From the NCBI GenBank assembly GCA_030526485.1, contig JAUNCS010000013.1, forward strand, positions 1 to 43,624: a DNA stretch of 43,624 nt. The letters are read 5' to 3'. This document shows, piece after piece, positions 1 through 8,331 of the stretch. This stretch comes from Erysipelotrichaceae bacterium (lineage in GTDB: Bacteria; Bacillota_I; Bacilli_A; Erysipelotrichales; Erysipelotrichaceae). Below the pieces are notes generated by a model. The model was not told the DNA's origin. It saw nothing but the letters and a program-made list of their open reading frames with translations, and made no database searches. The translations under genes were made by a program, and so were the position numbers. Every line of letters starts with the position of its first letter. The stretch's first letter is position 1.

Positions 1-15
1 AATTAATCATCTTTC

Positions 16-615
16 TTAGAAATATGGGTTATATTTTAGTTCATCACCAATACAGGTAGGTTCTTCATGTCCTGGATAAACCAGTAAGTCTTCATTCATT
101 TCCTTAAAGATTCGAAGTGATTCTCTTAAAGCGCTCATGCAGCCACCCTTTAAATCGGTTCTTCCAACTGAGCCTCTAAACAATGTATCACCAGTAAAGA
201 TTGCTTCATCAAATAAATAGCAGACAGAACCTCTGGTATGACCAGGCGTAAAGATTACTTCAAAGCTGAATGAGCCCAAGTTCATCTTGCCCTCTTTTAA
301 ATCAGTGATTGGTGAAGAAATGGTTGGCACATTATCAAGGCCAAAGCTTTCACCCTGGGTATTATCCTTAGTCAGTTCATCATCCAGCATGTTCATATAA
401 ATAGGCATCTGATGCTTCTTATATAAACCATCACAAGCCTTGATGTGATCGAAATGACCATGAGTTAATAGAACTGCTAAAAGCTTTTTACCCTCAAGAA
501 TAGTATCCAGCTTTTCCGCCTTGCAGGCTGGATCAATCAGGATAAGTTCATCATTATTTTCTAAAACATAGGTATTAGTGGCAAAGGCGCCACATACTAA
601 ACTTCTAATTTCCAT
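16..615 (-). CDS. MBL-fold metal-dependent hydrolase (glyoxalase II-like)
   Basis: A 199-residue metallo-beta-lactamase-fold protein of the short, glyoxalase II-like cytosolic group. The metal-binding signature THGHFDH gives H52, H54, D56 and H57. Further ligands are H126 in TPGHT, D143 in FTGDTLF and H183 in YPGHEEPT, so the binuclear metal site is complete. The family cleaves thioesters such as S-lactoylglutathione or related bacillithiol-type conjugates; the substrate here cannot be read from sequence. The ATG is preceded by AAGGAG at normal spacing. It lies 9 bp downstream of the membrane-protein gene on the same strand and is probably cotranscribed with it. Confidence 0.9.
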   Translation of the reverse strand: MEIRSLVCGAFATNTYVLENNDELILIDPACKAEKLDTILEGKKLLAVLLTHGHFDHIKACDGLYKKHQMPIYMNMLDDELTKDNTQGESFGLDNVPTISSPITDLKEGKMNLGSFSFEVIFTPGHTRGSVCYLFDEAIFTGDTLFRGSVGRTDLKGGCMSALRESLRIFKEMNEDLLVYPGHEEPTCIGDELKYNPYF

Positions 616-624
616 GAGTACTCC

Positions 625-1437
625 TTAAAAAGGCTTATAAAACATTAAACTGCCTAGCAGTATTAAGACATAGTAAATAAATGAAAGTACAACACTGGTA
701 CTTAAACGGTTATTGGAACTGTAGGCTATTGTTGAAATAAAGAAACATAGTTCCAGTAAAGCTACCAGATAGAACTTGGCTTCCACAAAGAATAAAACTG
801 TAAAACAGATATAGTAGAAGACCAGGAACACAATAGTTACCGCATCAATTCTAATCTTTAATGTATTAGTTAATAAGAAAGTAAAGATCAGCAAACCAAA
901 GAAAATTAAGGCTATTAAATATACACGACTGGTAAATAAGTAATATAGTGTATTGTTCTTGCCCTTAACAAGTAGCCAGATAATTGCCGGACTTAAAAGT
1001 AATAAAGAATACAATAAGCCCGTAATTGAGAAATAAATCTTCTTGGCACTCGACAGCATCTTCAATATTGTTGAAAGAATTCCAATTAAAAGTAATAAAA
1101 GAATCAGACCAATAAGAAACTTCCAAAGATAATCTTTCAATAGATTTAAAGGAAGCTTACCACGCTTATATTCAGCCAGGGCATATAGACCCAAACCAAG
1201 AAGTAAAGGCCAGAATTCCAGTAAGGAATTAATTAAGCCCTTCTTTAAAGAAAAGTTCTTGATCGCATCAATCAGTGCCATGACCAGGAATAAGAAGATA
1301 GCACGATAAATCTCATGGTAATAGCCAAGAGGATCGTGTACTACTCCTTTAAAAAGGTTATATAAGGATACACCGATTGTTAAGATGAAATATAAGACAC
1401 AGTAAAGAAAGATATTCTTACGATTGAATAGTCTCAT
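625..1437 (-). CDS. Polytopic membrane protein, function unknown
   Basis: A 270-residue, very hydrophobic protein with about eight predicted membrane segments from residue 10 to the C-terminus and only short, Lys-rich connecting loops. I recognise no catalytic motif or named family. Its ATG follows the rpmG terminator with no visible Shine-Dalgarno, so how it is translated is unclear. The stop is 9 bp before the MBL hydrolase gene, suggesting a two-gene unit. A transporter or a membrane scaffold are both possible. Confidence 0.7.
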   Translation of the reverse strand: MRLFNRKNIFLYCVLYFILTIGVSLYNLFKGVVHDPLGYYHEIYRAIFLFLVMALIDAIKNFSLKKGLINSLLEFWPLLLGLGLYALAEYKRGKLPLNLLKDYLWKFLIGLILLLLLIGILSTILKMLSSAKKIYFSITGLLYSLLLLSPAIIWLLVKGKNNTLYYLFTSRVYLIALIFFGLLIFTFLLTNTLKIRIDAVTIVFLVFYYICFTVLFFVEAKFYLVALLELCFFISTIAYSSNNRLSTSVVLSFIYYVLILLGSLMFYKPF

Positions 1438-1440
1438 AAT

Positions 1441-1470
1441 AAATAAAATAAGCGATTAGCTCGCTTATTT
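1441..1470 (-). terminator. Rho-independent terminator of rpmG
   Basis: On the minus strand a 10-bp stem (arms at 1470-1461 and 1455-1446, loop GCTAA) runs into TATTT. The stem starts inside the last codons of rpmG, so the stop codon at 1467-1465 is part of the hairpin arm. Confidence 0.75.
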
Positions 1471-1617
1471 CTTCTCCTTATGAACAGTCTTTTTATTACA
1501 TCTAGGGCAATACTTTTTGATTTCCATTTTATCTGGATGTTTTTTCTTATTTCTAGTGCCGATGTAATTTTCTTCACCACACTCTGAACATTTAAATGTT
1601 AAGAATTCTCTAGGCAT
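1465..1617 (-). CDS. rpmG: 50S ribosomal protein L33
   Basis: A 50-residue ribosomal protein of the large subunit. It begins MPREFLTFKCSECGE and has the two CxxC pairs (C10/C13 and C36/C39) of the zinc-binding C+ form of L33, plus the family motif NYIGTRNKKKHPDK. The length is normal for the family. The ATG has a strong GGGAGG 10 nt upstream. Firmicutes often carry both C+ and C- copies, the latter induced under zinc limitation; only the C+ type is in this window. It stands alone between ruvB and a membrane-protein gene. Confidence 0.93.
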   Translation of the reverse strand: MPREFLTFKCSECGEENYIGTRNKKKHPDKMEIKKYCPRCNKKTVHKEKK

Positions 1618-1667
1618 TTTCTATTACCTCCCATTTACGCCCTATAATGATAACACAACAATATCAA

Positions 1668-2681
1668 TTAAAACAAGGCTTCATTTGTAGCAATTTTTAA
1701 GTGCTCATAAGCCTTAGCTGTAACCATTCTGCCTCTGGCAGTACGATTGATAAAACCAATCTGCAATAGATATGGTTCATAAACATCTTCAATAGTAACT
1801 GACTCTTCACCAATCGCTGAAGCAATAGCTTCAAGACCTACCGGGCCACCATGATATCTTTCAATAATACCTTTTAGGTATCGGATATCAACATCATCCA
1901 AGCCAATTGGATCAATCTTTAATCTATCCAGGGATGCTGAAGCGATGTTGTAGTCAATTACACCATCATTTAAGACTTCCGCAAAGTCTCTGATTCTTCT
2001 AAACAGTCTGTTGGCAATACGTGGAGTGCCCCTGCTTCTTAAAGCCACCTCACTTACTGCTTCCTTATCGATTTCACTGCCAAAGACCTTGGCTGTACGC
2101 GATACTATCTGGCTTAACTCCTTCTGATTGTAGTATTCAAGTTTGGAAATAATACCAAATCTGTCTCTTAGAGGACTTGAAATAGAGCCCATACGTGTGG
2201 TTGCACCAACTAAAGTGAACGGTGGCAGATCAATACGAATAGATCTTGCTCCCTGTTCCTTACCTACCACAATATCAATAGCGAAGTCTTCCATGGCTGG
2301 ATATAAAACTTCTTCAACTGTCTTAGGCAGACGATGAATTTCATCAATAAAGAGGATATCACCCGCTTCTAAGCTTGAAAGTATGGCAGCTAAGTCACCA
2401 CTTCTTTCAATACTTGGACCACTGGTAATCTTAATATTAGTGCCCATTTCATTGGCCAGAATAAAAGCTAAAGTAGTCTTGCCCAGGCCTGGTGGGCCAT
2501 AGAAAAGGCAATGATCAAGTGCTTCATTACGGCTTTTGGCAGCCTTGATGAAAACCTCAAGATTTTCCTTGAGGGCACTTTGACCAATATATTCTCTTAG
2601 ACTCTGGGGTCTAAGACTAAGTTCTACATCTTCTTCATTATCCAGTTTCTCACTGGTAAGAATTCCCTTATCATTCATCAT
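1668..2681 (-). CDS. ruvB: Holliday junction branch migration helicase RuvB
   Basis: A 337-residue AAA+ motor that, as a hexamer with RuvA, drives branch migration of Holliday junctions in recombinational repair. Walker [10 protein letters not shown] is at residues 62-70, Walker B with DEIHR at 113-117, sensor 1 GATTR follows, and the C-terminal winged-helix part contains [10 protein letters not shown]. The length matches the family (about 330-350). Its start overlaps the end of ruvA by 4 bp, giving translational coupling. Nothing is missing. Confidence 0.97.
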   Translation of the reverse strand: MMNDKGILTSEKLDNEEDVELSLRPQSLREYIGQSALKENLEVFIKAAKSRNEALDHCLFYGPPGLGKTTLAFILANEMGTNIKITSGPSIERSGDLAAILSSLEAGDILFIDEIHRLPKTVEEVLYPAMEDFAIDIVVGKEQGARSIRIDLPPFTLVGATTRMGSISSPLRDRFGIISKLEYYNQKELSQIVSRTAKVFGSEIDKEAVSEVALRSRGTPRIANRLFRRIRDFAEVLNDGVIDYNIASASLDRLKIDPIGLDDVDIRYLKGIIERYHGGPVGLEAIASAIGEESVTIEDVYEPYLLQIGFINRTARGRMVTAKAYEHLKIATNEALF

Positions 2682-3244
2682 AGTTTCTTCATTAACATCT
2701 TAAGAGCGGCCTTGATATATTCATCAGTAGACATCTCTTCTTTAGATAAAGCTCTAATTACCGGCTTTATCTCACTAGGCTTATATCCTAAAGACTTTAA
2801 GGCCTCAGCTACATCCTTCATCTTGGCATCATCAACCTTTTCCTCAGTACTTGAAACAAGTTTGCCCTTTAAATCCAGAATAATCTGGCTGGCTGTTTTA
2901 GCCCCAACATTAGGCATTGACTTCATAAAGGCTACATCCGAATTTTCAATAGCCTCAATAATAGTTTCAATCTTGGCTCTGGCCAAGATATTAGACGCAA
3001 TCTTTGGTCCTAATCCCTTTACAGAAATAAGCTTTACGAACAAATCATATTCATCAAGCGACAAAAATCCAAATAGTGTCTGCTCATCTTCTCTTATATT
3101 CTCATAAGTATAAATAATGATTTCCTGGCCAATCTTTAAACACTCTGGGTGATAAAAATTAATACGATAGCCAACATTATTCACATCCAATAAGACATAG
3201 TCCATTCCAAAATAATGGACAATCCCTCTTAAAAATCCAATCAT
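2678..3244 (-). CDS. ruvA: Holliday junction DNA-binding subunit RuvA
   Basis: A 188-residue protein that binds four-way junctions and loads RuvB. It has an N-terminal OB domain starting MIGFLRGIV, central helix-hairpin-helix repeats ([32 protein letters not shown]) and a C-terminal three-helix RuvB-contact domain. The length is slightly below the usual 195-205. The ATG at 3244 is preceded by TATAAT with only 7 nt between, and the AAGG in that gap is too close to act as a Shine-Dalgarno, so a near-leaderless transcript is likely. Overlaps ruvB by 4 bp. Confidence 0.96.
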   Translation of the reverse strand: MIGFLRGIVHYFGMDYVLLDVNNVGYRINFYHPECLKIGQEIIIYTYENIREDEQTLFGFLSLDEYDLFVKLISVKGLGPKIASNILARAKIETIIEAIENSDVAFMKSMPNVGAKTASQIILDLKGKLVSSTEEKVDDAKMKDVAEALKSLGYKPSEIKPVIRALSKEEMSTDEYIKAALKMLMKKL

Positions 3245-3251
3245 ACCTTAC

Positions 3252-3257
3252 ATTATA
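3252..3257 (-). promoter_or_regulatory. -10 box (TATAAT) of ruvAB, leaderless-type spacing
   Basis: TATAAT on the minus strand ends 7 nt before the ruvA ATG, which would place transcription start about 1 nt before the start codon. I see no convincing -35 at 17 nt; that position falls in the yuiD terminator hairpin. Confidence 0.5.
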
Positions 3258-3260
3258 CAT

Positions 3261-3287
3261 CAAAAATAAAAGCCGTTATAAAACGGC
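3261..3287 (-). terminator. Terminator of the YuiD-like gene
   Basis: Minus-strand hairpin with arms at 3287-3282 (GCCGTT) and 3277-3272 (AACGGC), a 4-nt loop, followed by TTTTATTTTTG. It begins directly after the TAG stop of the upstream gene. Confidence 0.7.
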
Positions 3288-3731
3288 CTAGATACTAAAA
3301 CTAACTAACGCAACAATCAATCCAAGTAATGCTCCAGCTACTACCTGTAAAGGAGTATGACCAAGAAGTTCCTTTAGCTCCTTATCAGTAATCTTGATAT
3401 GAGTTAAGTCTTCAAAGTACTTTCTTAAATCATTAATAGCCTTGGCCTGTTTGCCTGATTCCAGTCTTACTGACATTGCATCATGCATGACGATAATAGC
3501 CAGTACTGCTGCAATTGTAAATTCAAAGGAATTTAAACCATAAACCATAGCCGCTGCAGTCGCACAAGAGGTAACAGTCGCACTATGGCAGCTTGGCATA
3601 CCCCCATCACCAGTTAAACGTGAAGGATCAAACTTGCCATTAAGCAGATAATAGATAATAGTCTTGGTTACCTGTGCAATTGCCCAAGCAGCAATTACTG
3701 TAATCAGAATTCTGTTTTGAAATATTTCCAT
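3288..3731 (-). CDS. YuiD-like divergent PAP2 family membrane protein
   Basis: A 147-residue protein of the divergent PAP2/acid-phosphatase group (formerly DUF212, B. subtilis YuiD). It keeps the family motif GGMPSCHSATVTS at about residues 43-55 and the later HDAMSVRLESGKQA stretch, with hydrophobic segments near the N-terminus, middle and C-terminus. PAP2 enzymes dephosphorylate lipid-linked phosphates, but for this branch activity is not established. The ATG is preceded by TATAAT with a 7-nt gap and no correctly spaced Shine-Dalgarno, suggesting a leaderless start. It lies 15 bp after the zinc-ribbon gene. Confidence 0.88.
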   Translation of the reverse strand: MEIFQNRILITVIAAWAIAQVTKTIIYYLLNGKFDPSRLTGDGGMPSCHSATVTSCATAAAMVYGLNSFEFTIAAVLAIIVMHDAMSVRLESGKQAKAINDLRKYFEDLTHIKITDKELKELLGHTPLQVVAGALLGLIVALVSFSI

Positions 3732-3738
3732 GTCCCTA

Positions 3739-3744
3739 ATTATA
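3739..3744 (-). promoter_or_regulatory. -10 box (TATAAT) of the YuiD-like gene, leaderless-type spacing
   Basis: Minus-strand TATAAT ends 7 nt before the ATG at 3731. The AGGG between them is only 3 nt from the ATG. No good -35 is seen, so the gene may also be read through from the upstream gene. Confidence 0.45.
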
Positions 3745-3746
3745 CC

Positions 3747-4652
3747 TTAATCCATGTAAAAGTTGATAAGCATGGTGTTAAAACCCTCATATGAAACAGA
3801 AATACTGTTGTCATTTTCATCTTCGCCATAGAAGTAATCATCACCACGATAATAGTCACAAGTAAAACCAGCTTCCATTACTCTTTGTACATATTCAAGA
3901 TAATCGCTGTAGCTTGTATTACTTACATAGATGCTAAACGAATCCTCATATTCATATTCCAGCCTGCCGGTATTTGAAACAGGTTTTGGAACAAGTTCAC
4001 CCATTTCGTTATTAGGCCATAAGAATTCTTTATCACCAATTGGCGCATCCAGATAAATCATGAATTCATGTTCATCATAAAAAGAAAGTTCCAGCTTATA
4101 GCCCTCATCATTGTAAGCTGTATAACTGTAAGAATCCTTTTTGGCATCGATTGTAAAACCACTGGCAATACATTCGTTGATATAGTTTTCAAAGAAATCT
4201 TCTTTTATCTTATAAACTTCTCCATAGAAGTAGTCACTGCTGTTATTAAATACTTCACCATACTTGCAGTCAGGTTCAGGCAAAAATACAGCTAAACCAT
4301 TACTTGGCCAATCCAGTTTTTCATAATGTTTAATACTCATTTCTATACCAAAAGGAATAAATAAAACCCAGACCGAAATGATTAATGTCTTTATAAAGCC
4401 TTCATAAGGTGTTCTAAGTACATTTCTATTCATTAAGAAAGCGACTACCAGAACAATAAGCTGAATGACCGCTATGCAAAGAGCTATTGGCTTGCCTACA
4501 TCTGCAGCCACAAACATAAAACAGGTACACGCAATAAACAATAGAACAATATTCAAAAGATTTAATCTCTTTTTCTTATTCTGATCACTGCCACACTTTG
4601 GACAATAGCGAACACCATCTTCCATTTCATTTCCACATTTAACACAATACAT
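3747..4652 (-). CDS. Zinc-ribbon membrane protein with two DUF6591-like repeats
   Basis: A 301-residue protein. An N-terminal zinc ribbon (C3, C6, C17, C20) faces the cytoplasm and is followed by three membrane segments at about 32-50, 55-74 and 88-107. The rest is two tandem copies of one domain, 112-205 and 209-301. Each opens with WP(S/N)N, then a PxP turn, an acidic Tyr-rich strand, and the pattern of a helix ending in GFT. The repeat resembles the DUF6591 domain, whose function I do not know. A strong AGAGGG precedes the ATG. The likely topology is a cytosolic metal-binding head with two extracytoplasmic domains. Confidence 0.78.
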   Translation of the reverse strand: MYCVKCGNEMEDGVRYCPKCGSDQNKKKRLNLLNIVLLFIACTCFMFVAADVGKPIALCIAVIQLIVLVVAFLMNRNVLRTPYEGFIKTLIISVWVLFIPFGIEMSIKHYEKLDWPSNGLAVFLPEPDCKYGEVFNNSSDYFYGEVYKIKEDFFENYINECIASGFTIDAKKDSYSYTAYNDEGYKLELSFYDEHEFMIYLDAPIGDKEFLWPNNEMGELVPKPVSNTGRLEYEYEDSFSIYVSNTSYSDYLEYVQRVMEAGFTCDYYRGDDYFYGEDENDNSISVSYEGFNTMLINFYMD

Positions 4653-4687
4653 AAGTTTTTCCCTCTAATACATTTTATAACTAAAAC

Positions 4688-4711
4688 AGGCATTCACTTG
4701 CGTGAATGCCT
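4688..4711 (-). terminator. Terminator of the rplU-obgE operon
   Basis: Nearly perfect dyad (stem of about 10 bp, arms 4711-4702 and 4697-4688) starting 6 nt after the obgE stop and followed on the minus strand by TGTTTTAG. The T-tract is short but the stem is strong. Confidence 0.75.
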
Positions 4712-4716
4712 ATCTG

Positions 4717-6006
4717 TTAATATTCGTCATCACCATCAATGAATTCAAAGCTGTAGTCTTTGATAAAGACTCTATCGCCATCCTTACAGCCCTTTTCTCT
4801 TAAGGCTTCATCAACCTTCATCTTACTTAAAGTACGAGAGAAACGCAGAGCCTGGTCTTCATTCTTAAGATTGATTCTAGCGAACAATCTTTCAATCTTT
4901 TCAGATTCAATTCTGAAGATACCATTACCTTCATTAACGATTTCAAATTCCTTTTCAGGAGTGAAAGTATATACAACCTTTTCTTCCAACTTATTCTGAT
5001 CATAAAGTGGGAAGGCAGGTGTATCTTTCAATAATTCCTTAACCTTGTATAATACTGGTTCTAAACCCTCATTAATAATAGTGATTGTTTCAAACACCTC
5101 AACATCAGGATAAGCTTCCTTAAATCTCTTAAGATTATCAGCAGCCATATCACCATCCATCTTGTTAGCTAAAACAATCTGTGGGCGTAAATCCAGATTA
5201 CCTGGATATTCCTTTAACTCATTATTAATAGTTACATAGTCCTCAAGCGGATCACGATATTCACCAGACATATCAATGACATGTAAGATAATACGACATC
5301 TTTCGATATGTTTTAAGAATTCATGACCTAAACCCTTACCCTGAGAAGCACCCTTGATAAGTCCTGGTAAATCCGCCATAACAAATGATGAATCACCAAC
5401 CTTAACCATACCAAGCTGTGGTACCAGTGTAGTGAATGGGTAATCAGCAATTTCTGGCTTAGCCTTAGATACTACTGATAATAATGTTGATTTACCAACA
5501 CTAGGGAAACCTACTAAACCAACATCGGCTAATAGCTTAAGTTCTACTTCTACTTCCTTTTCCTCACCAGATTCGCCTAACTGTGCCTTTTCAGGAACTG
5601 AGTTACGGCTGGTAGCAAAGTGTCTGTTACCCTTACCACCGCGGCCACCCTTACAGATTACAGCCTCAGCATCCAGTTCATTTAAGTCAGCAATAATTGA
5701 ACCATCCTTTAAGTCCTTAACAATAGTACCAAGTGGAACCTTAACGATGACATCATCACTAGATTCACCATACATATTATTAGACTTACCATCACAGCCA
5801 TTTGCTGCCTTAATCATCTTGGAAAATCTTAAATCCAACAGTGTTGACTTATTGGTATCAACCTTGAAAACGATAGAACCACCATCACCACCATCACCTC
5901 CCATTGGACCACCAAAGGGATTATATTTTTCTCTTCTAAAAGCTACCAAGCCATTACCGCCATTACCAGCCTTTAGTTTAATTGTTACCTTATCTATAAA
6001 TTGCAT
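4717..6006 (-). CDS. obgE: GTPase Obg/CgtA
   Basis: A 429-residue essential GTPase that binds the 50S subunit and links ribosome maturation to growth state. Domains in order: glycine-rich Obg fold (1-158, with the GGxGG arms), G domain (P-loop GFPSVGKST at 166-174, G3 DLPGL at 212-216, NKMD further on), and the C-terminal OCT domain found in Firmicutes. GGAGGAAATT precedes the ATG. It is the last gene of the classical rplU-prp-rpmA-obgE order, separated from rpmA by a small hairpin that could lower its expression relative to the ribosomal proteins. Confidence 0.97.
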   Translation of the reverse strand: MQFIDKVTIKLKAGNGGNGLVAFRREKYNPFGGPMGGDGGDGGSIVFKVDTNKSTLLDLRFSKMIKAANGCDGKSNNMYGESSDDVIVKVPLGTIVKDLKDGSIIADLNELDAEAVICKGGRGGKGNRHFATSRNSVPEKAQLGESGEEKEVEVELKLLADVGLVGFPSVGKSTLLSVVSKAKPEIADYPFTTLVPQLGMVKVGDSSFVMADLPGLIKGASQGKGLGHEFLKHIERCRIILHVIDMSGEYRDPLEDYVTINNELKEYPGNLDLRPQIVLANKMDGDMAADNLKRFKEAYPDVEVFETITIINEGLEPVLYKVKELLKDTPAFPLYDQNKLEEKVVYTFTPEKEFEIVNEGNGIFRIESEKIERLFARINLKNEDQALRFSRTLSKMKVDEALREKGCKDGDRVFIKDYSFEFIDGDDEY

Positions 6007-6021
6007 AATTTCCTCCGAAAG

Positions 6022-6046
6022 AAAAAGGCCCTAAAAAAGGCCTTTT
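6022..6046 (-). terminator. Partial terminator/attenuator between rpmA and obgE
   Basis: Minus-strand hairpin with AAAAGGCC / GGCCTTTTT arms around an 8-nt loop, ending in a T-run, 5 nt after the rpmA stop. It probably lets only part of the transcription through to obgE. Confidence 0.65.
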
Positions 6047-6050
6047 GATC

Positions 6051-6335
6051 TTATGCTTGTGGATAGCAAGAAACTTTCTTCTTATCCTTACCTAGACGTT
6101 CGTATTTAACGATACCATCAACAGTACAGAATAAAGTGTCGTCGCCACCTTTTCTAACATTTTCTCCTGGGTGAATCTTTGTACCTCTTTGACGGTAAAT
6201 GATTGAACCAGCAGTAGCAAATTGACCATCGGCAACCTTCGCACCTAATCTCTTAGAATGAGAATCACGTCCGTTCTTAGTTGAACTAACACCCTTCTTA
6301 GAAGCGAAGTATTGGATATTTAATACATACTTCAT
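6051..6335 (-). CDS. rpmA: 50S ribosomal protein L27, Prp-processed form
   Basis: A 94-residue large-subunit protein whose N-terminus reaches the peptidyl transferase centre. It carries the Firmicute-type extension [11 protein letters not shown], followed by [14 protein letters not shown]. By analogy with S. aureus the Prp protease cuts between A11 and S12 to make the mature end. The gene directly upstream encodes Prp. Conserved core motifs ([20 protein letters not shown]) are intact. AAAGGAAAT precedes the ATG. The spacing to prp is 5 bp, within one operon with rplU. Confidence 0.97.
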   Translation of the reverse strand: MKYVLNIQYFASKKGVSSTKNGRDSHSKRLGAKVADGQFATAGSIIYRQRGTKIHPGENVRKGGDDTLFCTVDGIVKYERLGKDKKKVSCYPQA

Positions 6336-6340
6336 GTGTT

Positions 6341-6646
6341 TTATTTCCTTTCTACTTTGATAAACTCACCATAAGACTCTTCAATAGTCTTAAGCTGAAT
6401 AAGGATAAGCTTGAAATAGTGATTTACTTCTTCGAGCTTACTTTCGTTAATAATCTCAATGTGGTTATTTAACTCCTTAATTGTTACGCCCTCAATTTCA
6501 TCTAAAGCATTCATTAAACCAAAGATGATACTAGAGACGCTTGCACATATCAGGTCCTTGCCAAAATCTGCAAAGTCAGCATGGCCTCTTAAATCCAGAT
6601 ATGTGTAGTACTGATCTTCATCAACACTATACTTAACTTTAATCAT
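6341..6646 (-). CDS. prp: Ribosomal-processing cysteine protease Prp
   Basis: A 101-residue protease (YsxB family) that removes the N-terminal extension of L27. The catalytic pair is visible in [19 protein letters not shown]22 and C34, the same numbering as in the characterised S. aureus enzyme. Length and position between rplU and rpmA are typical. Its ATG overlaps the rplU stop (1 bp shared), so translation is coupled to L21. It is expected to be essential wherever L27 has the extension, as here. Confidence 0.95.
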   Translation of the reverse strand: MIKVKYSVDEDQYYTYLDLRGHADFADFGKDLICASVSSIIFGLMNALDEIEGVTIKELNNHIEIINESKLEEVNHYFKLILIQLKTIEESYGEFIKVERK

Positions 6647-6954
6647 TAAGCGATCTTAAGAACAGTTAACTTAGTGTATGGCTGACGATGACCCTGTTTA
6701 CGACGAGTTGAGCCTTTTTTAGCTTTGTATTTGAAGATAACAATCTTCTTTTCCTTGCCCTGTTTTTCAACCTTGCAAGTAACTTTAGCTCCTTCAACGT
6801 AAGGTGTACCAAGTTTTAAACCATCGTTACTAACAGCTACAACTTTATCAAAAGTATATTCTTCTCCTTCGTTTACGTCTAACTTTTCAACGTAAATTAC
6901 AGAACCTTCTTCAACTTTTAATTGTTTGCCGCCTGTTTCAATAATTGCGTACAT
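6646..6954 (-). CDS. rplU: 50S ribosomal protein L21
   Basis: A 102-residue large-subunit protein. It starts [17 protein letters not shown], the L21 signature, and ends with the basic rRNA-binding stretch [18 protein letters not shown]. The length is normal. It is the first gene of the operon, preceded by AAAGGAGCACATT, a structured leader and a strong promoter. The leader is the likely point of control, since L21 leaders upstream of rplU are a known Firmicute RNA family. Confidence 0.97.
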   Translation of the reverse strand: MYAIIETGGKQLKVEEGSVIYVEKLDVNEGEEYTFDKVVAVSNDGLKLGTPYVEGAKVTCKVEKQGKEKKIVIFKYKAKKGSTRRKQGHRQPYTKLTVLKIA

Positions 6955-6956
6955 AA

Positions 6957-7043
6957 TGTGCTCCTTTCTTTGTATAGACTCGCCATTAAGGTGCTATGCT
7001 TAAAACCTTCTCTGTGCGGTTGAAACCCATATAGGGAGACAAC
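6957..7043 (-). ncRNA. L21 leader RNA (ribosomal protein autoregulatory leader)
   Basis: About 85 nt between the predicted transcription start and the rplU Shine-Dalgarno, rich in short G/C blocks (CCCCG, CTCCC, GGGTTT, ACCGCAC, AAGGT, GGCGAG) unlike the AT-rich surroundings. Position and composition match the L21 leader family described upstream of rplU in Firmicutes. A covariance-model search would confirm it. The exact fold was not computed. Confidence 0.7.
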
Positions 7044-7049
7044 GGGGAC

Positions 7050-7078
7050 ATTATACTATAAATTATTCCTATATACAA
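7050..7078 (-). promoter_or_regulatory. Promoter of rplU-prp-rpmA-obgE
   Basis: Minus strand: -35 TTGTAT (7078-7073), 17-nt spacer, -10 TATAAT (7055-7050). Transcription would start near 7043, at the beginning of the GC-rich leader. Confidence 0.8.
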
Positions 7079-7155
7079 TAAGTTTTATTCAAAATCAAGC
7101 ACTAATTGTACAGCCTTTATTACTAACTACAACAATTATAAACCCCAAATAAAAA

Positions 7156-7180
7156 TCCACAAATAAATGTGGACCTTTTT
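7156..7180. terminator. Terminator downstream of the first Rpn gene
   Basis: Hairpin TCCACA / TGTGGA with a 6-nt loop. On the minus strand it follows the Rpn stop by 7 nt and ends in ATTTTTATTT. A T-run also exists on the plus side. Confidence 0.7.
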
Positions 7181-8095
7181 CTAAATATTAAGCTTTTGTT
7201 TAACGATATTTATCGTATCGTCATCCAGTTTAAGAATGGAAGTAATCTCTTCAAAAGACATGCCACTGCCCATTAAAGAATTGATGTTGTCGATTAGAGT
7301 TGTTAACTTCCCCTCTTGTAAACCTTGAACGAGACCTTGTTCCATTCCCTCACGATAACCGTTCTGATAGAAACCTTCTGCATAACTTGGCATATCCAGT
7401 ACCTCCTGTTCATTCAACATTATATCGTATCTCTCATTGAGGATTTTAGTCTTGTTCTTACTGTTTGTTTCTTCATCCAGGAAGATAAGTCTAAACATCT
7501 CAATAATATCCTGGTGTTTATCTTTTTTATCTGTTTTGCTGCCAACATATATCATCACAATATGCAGATAGTCATATTCCTCTAAGTTTTCATTAAAATC
7601 TCCTGTAAAACCATCTTCCATAAAATGAATATACTTAACAGAGTCTCTTTTATATACGGGCGGAGTTGGACAAATCCAAATGGTATAAACCTTTTTAAAT
7701 TTTCTGTATTCACCAGTTTCCGTTATTTCACCAGCCTGTTTCGAGAATAGTCTCGTCAGATAATAAACAGCCCTGCTCAATAATGGATAGCCTGGATAAG
7801 GATTAACCTTTTCCTCTACATTAATAATCATTCCTATCTCATCATCGGAGCCAGGAAGTCTCGATGTGAACACAATATCATAAAGAATCGGTGCACCATC
7901 CAGTCTAATATCTTCATTCTGCATTCCTTTTATCAGACGGCTTTCACTTCCATCTTCAATCAAATTAACAATTTCGCTGATCGACAAATCTGTATACTCG
8001 GGTATTACTGCCTTCATTACATTGGCAAGTATTCTTTTGTTAGATAAAATCCTTCGACTCTTTTCATCATATAAAGCAGCATTTTTACTATTCAT
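7181..8095 (-). CDS. Rpn-family PD-(D/E)XK nuclease/putative transposase, copy 1
   Basis: A 304-residue member of the Rpn/PDDEXK_2 group, often annotated as transposase but characterised in E. coli as recombination-promoting endonucleases. The nuclease core is N-terminal: EDGSESRLIKGMQNED, then D73 in YDIVF and E94-x-K96, a full D...ExK metal site. A C-terminal part (about 235-304) has the MPSYAEGFYQNGYREGMEQG linker typical of the family, and a short helical tail. It is a paralog of the gene at 27131-28054, and the two share similar 5-prime flanks. AAGGAGAAAA precedes the ATG. No inverted repeats flank it, so it is not an obvious mobile element. Confidence 0.88.
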   Translation of the reverse strand: MNSKNAALYDEKSRRILSNKRILANVMKAVIPEYTDLSISEIVNLIEDGSESRLIKGMQNEDIRLDGAPILYDIVFTSRLPGSDDEIGMIINVEEKVNPYPGYPLLSRAVYYLTRLFSKQAGEITETGEYRKFKKVYTIWICPTPPVYKRDSVKYIHFMEDGFTGDFNENLEEYDYLHIVMIYVGSKTDKKDKHQDIIEMFRLIFLDEETNSKNKTKILNERYDIMLNEQEVLDMPSYAEGFYQNGYREGMEQGLVQGLQEGKLTTLIDNINSLMGSGMSFEEITSILKLDDDTINIVKQKLNI

Positions 8096-8331
8096 AGTTT
8101 TTTCTCCTTTATATCTTTATTGTGAAAACGGATAGAAAAATCTTCACTTTTAGAAGAAAAAGATATCAATTATTCCTTTAGAGAATATATGCCTATCAAT
8201 TTGTTTAGATATTTCTTGATACAGAACCAAACTATATCTCTTATACAGAGTTTCATCTTTAGAATCAGATGTTTATCCAGATAGATGCTATTATGGAATA
8301 GAACTTATTGAAAAAGTATTAGGAGAGTTTT

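Noticed and set aside
1-10. Possible start of a further minus-strand gene (ATG at 10-8)
   Set aside because: Only three codons are inside the window and no product can be assigned, though AAGAAAG before the ATG makes a gene plausible.
7181-8095. Reading the Rpn genes as insertion-sequence transposases
   Set aside because: No terminal inverted repeats or target duplications flank either copy, and the family is better described as PD-(D/E)XK nucleases.
8096-8331. Search for a gene or RNA in the 235-bp gap before the metallophosphoesterase
   Set aside because: No ORF with a ribosome site, no strong hairpin and no known leader motif; it most likely holds the two divergent promoters.
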